DNA from: an uncultured bacterium | GTDB taxonomy: Bacteria > Actinomycetota > Coriobacteriia > Coriobacteriales > Coriobacteriaceae | DNA length: 11,945 bases | NCBI GenBank assembly: GCA_905216175.1 | Contig: CAJMSV010000052.1 | Location: forward strand, 1-11,945 | Reading direction: 5' to 3' | Shown here: piece after piece, positions 6,637-11,945 of the stretch | How positions within the stretch are numbered: the stretch's first letter is position 1 | How the letters are laid out: every line of letters starts with the position of its first letter | The notes under the pieces: generated by a model | What the model saw: only the letters and a program-made list of their open reading frames with translations | Databases searched by the model: none | Told to the model about the DNA's origin: nothing | Translations under genes and position numbers: made by a program

Positions 6637-8451
6637 ATGCAGCCCAAGCATTCCGCGATTGTCGCGGGCCTGACGCTGGCGCTTTCGTTTGGCGCCATTT
6701 CCGCGCCGGCACCCGCTGCTGCCGAGGAGCCCACGCCGGGCGTTGCCTCGGATGCCACCGATATCGATAAGGGTCTCTACACCCAGCAGTCTTTCTCGGG
6801 CGTACTGAGGTCGGTCCAGGGCGTTTCGTTTGTCAACGTGACTCCCGAGATGAAGTACTTTACCAAGTACGAGAGCCATGGCAACTACAACCAGGGCTTT
6901 TCGTACGGTGACGGCTATAACGCGCTGGGTTATTACCAGTTCGACCGTCGTTGGTCGCTCATTCCGTTTATGAAGCAGGCCTACAACTACAACCCCGAAA
7001 AATACAGCATGCTCAAGGATGCGATTGATCGCGGCAGCGAGATTTCCAACACGAGTAATGTCATGTACGAGAACGGCCAGCTCACCGAGCTGGGCCATAT
7101 CGCGCAGGATGCCTTCCAAGGTGCGTACAACACCGATCCTGTTGAGTTCTCAGCACTTCAAGATGCGTATGCGTACAACTCGTACTATGCGGTGACCGAG
7201 GCGTGGCTCAAGAGCGGCCTGGGTATTGATATTTCGGGCCGCGCCGATTGCGTCAAGGGCATGGTGTGGAGCATTACCAACATGTGCGGCACCGGTGGCT
7301 GCAGGGACTTTTTCCGCTGGGCGAATCTTTCCAATGATATGTCCGACCGCGAGTTTGTGACGGCGCTCTCCAACAGCGTGGTCAATAACGTGGCGACCAA
7401 GTATTCGAGCCAGCCCCAGTATCATGAGGGCTGGAAGAATCGTTATAAGAATGAGCTGAAGGACTGCTTGGCTTATATCGCCGAGGACGAGGCAGCCGCT
7501 GCGACGCCCGTGCAGCCCGAGCCCACACCGGCGCCCTCGCCGACACCTGATTCGAATGACGACTCGAGTGACGATCCCAACGATGACAGGATGGATACGC
7601 CCTCGACCGATGCTGACGGTAATGGCTCGGCTGGTGGCACTACCAACGACGGCTCTACCTCGAACGGCTCCAATTCGAACGGCTCTGCTGCGGGCGATTC
7701 GTCTTCAAGCTCTGCCGGCAATACGGACAGCGACGCTTCTGGTTCGACCGGCGCTGACACCTCTAACTCATCTACCGGCTCGAGCGATTCGTCCGTTGAC
7801 ACCGGCTCTAACAACGGCTCCGGCTCTGACGCAACCCCTGATTCCGATGCTTCCAAGGACGACTCGAATAAGGCGCCGGACGCTCCCGTTGCTTCGCCGG
7901 ACAAGAAGCCTTCTTTCTCCGAGCAGCTTGGTTCTACGCTGGGCTCTTCGCTGATGGCTGGCGTCAATAATGGTTCGACTCAGAACAAGGACAACTCTGA
8001 TCAGGCTTCCACGGAAAAGACCGAAGCCGTAAAGGGCGACTCCAAGGATAAGGCTTCCGAGAAGGTTGAATCCGATAAGGGTTCTAGCTCTGATGAGAAG
8101 GACGACAAGTCCGCTCAGAAGAAGGACGAGGACAAGAAGTCTGAATCTGAGGAGAAGGACAAGAACAAGGACAAGACCGAGGACGGAAAGCAGCAGGGCG
8201 AGGACAGCAGTAAGGGCAACACCGACAACCAGAACCAAGAGCAAAATGACTCCAAGACGGTGACCACTACAACCACCACTACAACGACTAAGACTTCGGG
8301 CGGTAACATGCCCAAGACGGGCGACCTTATCGTTATGGCGAGCCTTGCCAGCGCGAGCTTGGCCACGCTGGGCGCTACGTCTATCGTAAGTGGTAAGTAT
8401 AAGCTCGATCAGCAGATGAAGGCTTCTGTGGAGGACGACTCGGGGGAGTAG
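6637..8451 (+). CDS. Secreted, sortase-anchored surface protein with lysozyme-like N-terminal domain
   Basis: A 604-aa exported protein. A signal peptide (residues 1-29, ending APAAA before EEP) is followed by a globular region to about residue 285. It contains KYESHGNYNQGF (Glu79), the LGYYQFD motif and GMVWSITNMCGTGGC. This pattern resembles the lysozyme/chitosanase-like domain of phage and VgrG-related proteins (KYES.. , YG.YQ, W(S/T)...), with Glu79 as possible acid catalyst; the family call is from memory and tentative. Residues about 288-430 are Pro- then Ser/Asp/Asn/Gly-rich and about 440-535 are Lys/Glu/Asp-rich, with nine consecutive Thr before the C-terminus. MPKTG (558-562), a hydrophobic segment and a Lys-containing tail form a sortase sorting signal with Met in place of Leu. 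AAGGAGG lies 5 nt before the ATG. It probably acts at the cell wall as a murein hydrolase or adhesin; the substrate is unknown. Confidence 0.85.
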   Translation: MQPKHSAIVAGLTLALSFGAISAPAPAAAEEPTPGVASDATDIDKGLYTQQSFSGVLRSVQGVSFVNVTPEMKYFTKYESHGNYNQGFSYGDGYNALGYYQFDRRWSLIPFMKQAYNYNPEKYSMLKDAIDRGSEISNTSNVMYENGQLTELGHIAQDAFQGAYNTDPVEFSALQDAYAYNSYYAVTEAWLKSGLGIDISGRADCVKGMVWSITNMCGTGGCRDFFRWANLSNDMSDREFVTALSNSVVNNVATKYSSQPQYHEGWKNRYKNELKDCLAYIAEDEAAAATPVQPEPTPAPSPTPDSNDDSSDDPNDDRMDTPSTDADGNGSAGGTTNDGSTSNGSNSNGSAAGDSSSSSAGNTDSDASGSTGADTSNSSTGSSDSSVDTGSNNGSGSDATPDSDASKDDSNKAPDAPVASPDKKPSFSEQLGSTLGSSLMAGVNNGSTQNKDNSDQASTEKTEAVKGDSKDKASEKVESDKGSSSDEKDDKSAQKKDEDKKSESEEKDKNKDKTEDGKQQGEDSSKGNTDNQNQEQNDSKTVTTTTTTTTTKTSGGNMPKTGDLIVMASLASASLATLGATSIVSGKYKLDQQMKASVEDDSGE

Positions 8452-8483
8452 GCTCTTAGTTGCCAGATAACTAAATAGTCGGG

Positions 8484-8520
8484 ACGGGGTCCGGTGCGAA
8501 TGTATCGGGCCCCGTTTTGT
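8484..8520 (+). terminator. Intrinsic terminator after the surface-protein gene
   Basis: ACGGGGTCCG (8484-8493) pairs with CGGGCCCCGT (8506-8515) over 10 bp with one G-U pair around a 12-nt loop. TTTTGTT follows. It lies 32 nt after the stop at 8451 and should end the surface-protein transcript. Confidence 0.88.
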
Positions 8521-8528
8521 TGTGCAAC
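8517..8528. repeat. Second copy of the TTGTTGTGCAAC element
   Basis: The 12 bases TTGTTGTGCAAC recur exactly from 6552-6563, but here the right arm is incomplete (CAACGA instead of CAACAA). It overlaps the T-tract of the terminator and lies about 125 bp upstream of the ATPase-like gene. The two copies bracket the surface-protein gene. Shared binding by one regulator is possible; chance is not excluded. Confidence 0.4.
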
Positions 8529-8653
8529 GATTAATTGTGCCCCCTCACACCTCTTGTTACTACCGTTGCCCGATATGTTTGCGCGGCGACATCGGTACAT
8601 GCGATGCGGTCATTACAATTGGCATCGTGCTGCGATTTAGGGGGAACGTTTTG

Positions 8654-10450
8654 GTGTCTGAACAGGCAAATGTTGATTGTGCTGCTGGCTTTGGCGTGCG
8701 TTTGATCGGCTGTGCCGACGATGCGGCTTTGCCCATTGGCATGCACGACTATGCGGAGGCTCTTGGTTGCTGCACGCTGGTCGACAAGACCATGTTTATT
8801 GCCGATGCGTTGGACTGCGACGCGTCCGTTGTGGTGTGCTGTCGACCCGAGGGTTTTGGCAAAAGCATGAACTTGTCGATGCTCAGGGCTTTTCTGGAGC
8901 GTCCAGCGGTTGGTCGCGCTGATCAGCGAATGTTTGCCTATGCTCAGATTTGGGATGCAGACGGTGGGCGCTATCGGGATGAGTATGCTTGCTATCCGGT
9001 GATATCGCTGGACTTTTCTGGCGCTGCGAGGCGTGGTGCCGCTATTGCCGACGTCGTGCGCGATGCCCTTTCGGGCGAGTGCGCTCGCTTGTTGGCGCTC
9101 TTGGAGGCTCCTGATTTAGCTCGAGATAAGGTGCGTCACATCGAACGCGTCGCGCGTGGCGTGGCGAGCGCGGACGAGGTTGACTCGGTGCTCGGTGTGC
9201 TCATTGAGCTGCTGGAGATGGCCTGCGATGAGCAGGTTGTATTGCTCGTTGATGGGTACGATGCGGCGTGGTCTCGCCGTGCGAGCGCGAGGGACGCTTC
9301 CGACGCCGATCCGGCAGGGCTATTCGCTCGCGTGCTGTTCGACGCCATTGCCACTGCGCGCGATTCGTTGCGGCTGACGTGTCTGATGGGGGAGCGTCCC
9401 GGCCCTGCCGAAGCGGCGCTTCCTTTGCATGGCTGCTCGTATTGTCTGTCGACGCCGCTTTCGGCGTGGTGTGACCGATGTTTCGGTTTTTCGGTTGCCG
9501 AGGGCGAGGCTCTTTTGAATCATGCTGGGCGCGAGGAAAACCTGGATGATGCGCGTGAATGGCTCGAGGGGTATCGGTTTGGCAGGGCCTATTGCTAGAG
9601 TCCAGAGCGTGTGATCGGTTTTCTTGGCCGAGGCTGCACGGCGCCTGTGCGTGCCGATCTGTATGGATATGCCGATTGCCTGAGTAGGGTAGTTGCCGGG
9701 TGGAATCTCGACCGCCTTTCGGTCTTGTTTGATTTGCTCGAGGCCCATGGGTGCGCTGAGGTCTCGCTTTGTTTGGGCACTGCAGAGCCAGATGTCTCGC
9801 CTGACGATGGCATGTGGACAGCGCTGTATCTGTCCGGTTATCTCACGACGGATATGACTGAGGAGCCAGAGCATGGCAATCGCCTCCGTGCTTTGCGATT
9901 GCCCAATAACGAGCTTCGACAGGCCTTGCGTCTAGTGATTGTTGAGTGGTTTGAGTGCGCTGCCGAAGACATTCGAGACGTCGATGCGTTTCGCGACGGG
10001 CTGTGCCGTGGGAACGAGGATACCGTGAGGCGGGCGCTAAGCCGCATCCTGGGGGATGCGGGAATCGGTGAGACCGACCCAGATAAGCTGCTGCCATATC
10101 ATCTGCTCTTGCAGGGGCTCTGCTTTGGCTTACCGGGCTATGCCAATCCTGCCTCGAGGCGAAAGTGTGGCGCAGGTCGCTGGGACATCCAGGTTTTCCC
10201 TACGGGTGCTGTGTTCGACGTAGCAGATACGATTGGCATGCTGGACGAGCGCCCGCTGATAACGATTAACTTGATGTATGACCCCGATGTGGATGCGCTG
10301 GGACTGGAATTGCTGGCCGTGCAGTCGCTACTCGACATAGAGCGCGACGGCATCGACGAAATCCGTGTACCGCGCCCCGGCGTGGGTCGCATGCGCTGGG
10401 GGTTCGGTTTTGATGGGCAGCATGTGGCTACGGTGTGCCAGCGGCTTTAA
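8654..10450 (+). pseudogene. AAA-ATPase-like / PD-(D/E)XK family gene interrupted by an in-frame TAG
   Basis: The frame encodes about 598 residues, the length usual for the family with an AAA-ATPase_like domain and a C-terminal PD-(D/E)XK nuclease-superfamily domain. A TAG at 9596-9598 (codon 315) splits it, and the same frame stays open from 9599 to 10450. Matching stretches are LPIGMHDYAEAL...LVDKTMFI, RPEGFGKSMNLSML (P-loop Lys70, Ser71; family RPRRFGKT), VVLLVDGYD (200-203; family DEYD, so the Glu is Gly), WLEGYRFG just before the stop, and GRWDIQVFP (Asp511). The expected E-x-K is INLM (Asn539, Met541). The start GTG 8654 has AGGGGGA 8 nt upstream; TTG 8651 is an alternative. The stop falls where the family reads GYrFg..vYnPwsv, between the two domains. 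A 314-aa product could still be made from the first part, and 9611-10450 could in principle start at GTG, though without a clear ribosome site. A sequencing error cannot be excluded. Confidence 0.75.
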
Positions 10451-10474
10451 GCGCCGAGGTGTTTCCGGCTTCCG

Positions 10475-11494
10475 TTACTCGGTGTCCTTCATGGGCGGCA
10501 TGGGCTTCCAGTTAGGATCCTTAACGATCTTGCGGGCGTCCTTCATGCCACGGCGCAGCGCCGGAATACCGGTCTTAAAGCACTTGTCAACGGCTGCCAG
10601 GCGAATGAACTCCTTGCAGAAGGTCGCGGCGTTGCCCAGACGGAACAGCACGGGGTGATAGTCGCCGTAGATTTGCATGTAGCGGGCCAGATAACCGCGG
10701 TTGCGCATGATGTAGTAGCGGTTGGTGTCGCTCGTGGAGTTGAGCTGGCGCTTGCCGGCGATGTCCCAGTTAGAGACGGCGCGGGCGCGCTTGAGCACCA
10801 CGTCGGCCACAACGGCGGCGGGGAAGTGCTGGCTGGCTACGTAGCCGTAGCAGGCATCGTCGCCGTAGATAAAGAAGCGCGCGTCGGGCAGGCCGATTTT
10901 GTCGACCACGCGTCGCGAGAACATGCCGCCCTCAAAGCACAGCTGGTTCATGGCGCGGTAGCCCTCGGGACCCAGATCCCACTTGGCGATGGGGTTAGGG
11001 ATGCCGAGCGAAAGGATGAGCTGGTACTGCCAAAAGAAGGCGCCGCCGTCAAAGTCCAGGCGCGAACCCTGGATGACATCGTAGCGGTCGGTCCACTTGG
11101 CAAGACGCTCGATGCCTTCGGGGATGACGAGCACATCGTCGTCCATCACCCAGAACCACTGAGCGCCCAGGTCGTAGGCGCATTTAGTGCCGGCGGAGAA
11201 GCCGCCCGCACCGCCGCCGTTTTTGAGCTGCGGGGCGTAGATGACACGGTCGGTGCCGCCCTGCGCGTCGGGCTGCTCGGTGTCGATGCCCCACAGGTTG
11301 GCCAGGCGCTCGTTGAATGCGGTGCACATGGCCTCGGTCTCGCGCGAATTCTCGTTATCGACTATCACGATGCGCCAGGGCGTTGCCGTGAGCTCGGTCA
11401 TGGAGTCGAACAAGTTGGCCAGGAGTTCCTGGCGCTTGTACGTAACGACGACGATGGCGAGCTTGTCGATGGGAGCGGGAAGGGGGGAAGTCAT
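10475..11494 (-). CDS. GT2-family glycosyltransferase (GlfT/rhamnosyltransferase-like)
   Basis: A 339-aa GT-A-fold glycosyltransferase, likely adding a sugar to a cell-surface glycan from a nucleotide-sugar donor on the cytoplasmic side. Features in order are LAIVVVTYKRQELLANLFDS (12-31), IVIVDNENS (Asp46), the glycine loop KNGGGAGGFSAG, WVMDDDV (Asp118-120, the DXD-type metal/donor site), GGMFSRRVVDKIGLP and the catalytic-region FIYGDDACYGY (Asp212, Asp213). It has no membrane segments. The GGAGGF and GDD pattern recalls galactofuranosyl/rhamnosyltransferases, but donor and acceptor cannot be told from sequence alone. The ATG has GAAAGGA upstream, which overlaps the stop of the 61-codon ORF before it. 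It is convergent with the broken ATPase-like gene, 24 nt apart, with no clear terminator between them. A second GT2 gene starts divergently at 11807. Confidence 0.93.
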   Translation of the reverse strand: MTSPLPAPIDKLAIVVVTYKRQELLANLFDSMTELTATPWRIVIVDNENSRETEAMCTAFNERLANLWGIDTEQPDAQGGTDRVIYAPQLKNGGGAGGFSAGTKCAYDLGAQWFWVMDDDVLVIPEGIERLAKWTDRYDVIQGSRLDFDGGAFFWQYQLILSLGIPNPIAKWDLGPEGYRAMNQLCFEGGMFSRRVVDKIGLPDARFFIYGDDACYGYVASQHFPAAVVADVVLKRARAVSNWDIAGKRQLNSTSDTNRYYIMRNRGYLARYMQIYGDYHPVLFRLGNAATFCKEFIRLAAVDKCFKTGIPALRRGMKDARKIVKDPNWKPMPPMKDTE

Positions 11495-11509
11495 GGGGAA
11501 TATATCCTT

Positions 11510-11695
11510 TCACGCGTGGCGGGCGAGCGCCGCACGGAAGCTATCGAATGCGTCGTTTGGACGGCACCTATTGTAAAGGGTCGCTGCGCCATGTTGGCAA
11601 GGTTTGAATACAACGCAGGAACCTGCCATGGGCGTGGCGACCGCAATTAAGCGCAGCGCTTCGATGCCTATGTTGCGTGCGGCATTGTGCTGCAT
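11510..11695 (-). pseudogene. Probable remnant of an acyltransferase-3 gene (61 codons)
   Basis: The ORF has a good ribosome site (GAAAGGA, 4 nt before the ATG at 11695-11693) and starts MQHNAARNIGIEALRLIAV. This closely resembles the N-terminus of membrane acyltransferase-3 (OafA-like) proteins, which typically read (R)N.GIE.LRI.A followed by the first transmembrane helix. After about residue 20 the similarity vanishes and no hydrophobic helix follows, so the remaining ~550-900 bp of such a gene appear to be missing. The ORF ends in a TGA that overlaps the ribosome site of the glycosyltransferase. Most likely it is a deletion scar. A short leader peptide coupled to the glycosyltransferase is the alternative. 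The match spans only ~19 residues, so confidence is limited. Confidence 0.45.
11570..11600 (-). promoter_or_regulatory. Weak candidate promoter for the minus-strand glycosyltransferase
   Basis: On the minus strand TTGCCA (11600-11595) and TACAAT (11575-11570) are separated by 19 bp, longer than ideal. It lies inside the remnant ORF, about 75 bp upstream of the glycosyltransferase ATG. The -10 is good (5/6), the pair is only plausible. Confidence 0.3.
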
Positions 11696-11714
11696 GACGT
11701 CCTTTCGTTTCGGT

Positions 11715-11743
11715 TTGCCTCTGCGGGCTCCATAGATTATATA
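11715..11743 (+). promoter_or_regulatory. Candidate promoter for the rightward GT2 gene
   Basis: TTGCCT (11715-11720), 17 bp, TATATA (11738-11743). It would give a leader of about 55 nt before the TTG at 11807. Its -10 shares bases with a minus-strand TATAAT. Confidence 0.5.
11736..11741 (-). promoter_or_regulatory. Consensus TATAAT -10 for the leftward transcript
   Basis: On the minus strand 11741-11736 reads exactly TATAAT. The ATG of the remnant ORF lies 41 nt downstream. No good -35 is seen at 16-18 bp; that position falls just beyond the CGCCCGCGGGCG palindrome. It overlaps the rightward -10. Confidence 0.45.
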
Positions 11744-11745
11744 AA

Positions 11746-11757
11746 CGCCCGCGGGCG
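11746..11757. repeat. 12-bp perfect palindrome CGCCCGCGGGCG
   Basis: A perfect GC palindrome adjoining the AT-rich promoter core. It is placed in the spacer of the leftward promoter and at the likely start site of the rightward one. It may be an operator; GC-rich DNA can produce such a palindrome by chance. Confidence 0.35.
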
Positions 11758-11806
11758 GGACGACCCTTTGATACCATTAACGGCAGGTATTTCCTAAGGA
11801 GCACAT

Positions 11807-11945
11807 TTGTCTACTAATTCCTCTGGCGGCCCTGTCCTGTCGCTGCTTATTCCCATCTACATCGTTGAGCGCTACCTGCGTGAGTGCCTCGATTCCGCCG
11901 TGGCGCAGACGCTCGAGGACATCGAAATCATTTGCATCAACGACG
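11807..11945 (+). CDS. GT2-family glycosyltransferase, N-terminus only (continues off window)
   Basis: The first 46 residues read MSTNSSGGP, then VLSLLIPIYIVERYLREC and LDSAVAQTLEDIEIICIND. This is the classic GT-A start of polysaccharide-type GT2 enzymes (P(V/I)YNVEKYLxxCLDS, then EIIxVNDGS). The usual Asn of PxYN is Ile here. The last complete codon is the Asp of the IND motif that binds the nucleotide. The start is a TTG (11807-11809) with AAGGAG 5 nt upstream; no ATG is near. It is divergent from the complete GT2 gene and probably belongs to a cell-surface polysaccharide locus extending to the right. Confidence 0.92.
   Translation, partial: MSTNSSGGPVLSLLIPIYIVERYLRECLDSAVAQTLEDIEIICIND

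Noticed and set aside
7473..7967. Minus-strand frame rich in Ser/Glu/Pro within the surface-protein gene
   Set aside because: Mirror of the Ser/Asp repeat coding on the plus strand; no start context or motif.
8522..8653. In-frame extension of the ATPase-like gene upstream to ATG 8522
   Set aside because: The 44 extra residues have no family similarity, the ATG lies in the terminator tail and has no ribosome site; GTG 8654 has AGGGGGA.
10443..10474. Hairpin between the convergent genes as a bidirectional terminator
   Set aside because: Only about four consecutive pairs form, the rest needs bulges, and there is no T-run on either strand.
10655..11650. 331-codon plus-strand open frame antisense to the GT2 gene
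   Set aside because: Same antisense effect; no family motif, while the minus-strand frame has complete GT2 motifs.

Overview
The window is GC-rich, with dense, tightly overlapping genes. It combines an Fe-S cluster (SUF) operon of the SufU type, an Rrf2 regulator, a sortase-anchored surface protein and family 2 glycosyltransferases. This suggests a high-GC Gram-positive bacterium, most likely Coriobacteriia (Collinsella-like). The taxon is an inference from style and gene content, not from a database match.

Layout. Positions 1-5150 (minus strand) hold sufC-sufB-sufD-sufS-sufU, transcribed right to left with 12-nt, 1-nt, 4-nt and 8-nt junctions; sufU runs off the left edge. Positions 5151-5374 are the divergent control region. 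It has a candidate suf promoter whose -35 overlaps a 24-bp inverted repeat, plus two near-identical 31-bp operator-like elements in opposite orientation just upstream of the Rrf2 gene (5375-5806, plus strand). Only 8 nt behind the regulator lies a lower-GC nucleotidyltransferase/HEPN pair (5815-6508), which looks like a type VII MntA/HepT-style toxin-antitoxin module and is probably cotranscribed with the regulator. Positions 6509-6636 hold repeated TTGTTG elements upstream of a 604-residue secreted wall-anchored protein (6637-8451). That protein has a lysozyme-like N-terminal domain, a long Ser/Asp then Lys/Glu-rich stalk and an MPKTG sorting signal. An intrinsic terminator follows.

Positions 8654-10450 encode an AAA-ATPase-like/PD-(D/E)XK family protein interrupted by one in-frame TAG, with key residues of both domains replaced. 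It looks like a decaying gene. Convergent to it is a complete GT2 glycosyltransferase (11494-10475, minus). Upstream of that is a 61-codon ORF whose first ~19 residues look like the start of an acyltransferase-3 membrane protein, apparently a deletion remnant. A second GT2 gene begins at 11807 and leaves the window. The right end therefore looks like the edge of a surface-polysaccharide locus.

How it fits together. SufS and SufU mobilise sulfur and SufBCD assembles clusters. The three-cysteine Rrf2 protein is the natural candidate to sense Fe-S status and act at the 31-bp elements, on itself and possibly on suf. The most interesting points are the paired 31-bp elements, the toxin-antitoxin pair attached to the Fe-S regulator's transcript, the TTGTTGTGCAAC element shared by two loci, and the decaying ATPase/nuclease. 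No tRNA, rRNA, CRISPR array or insertion sequence was seen.
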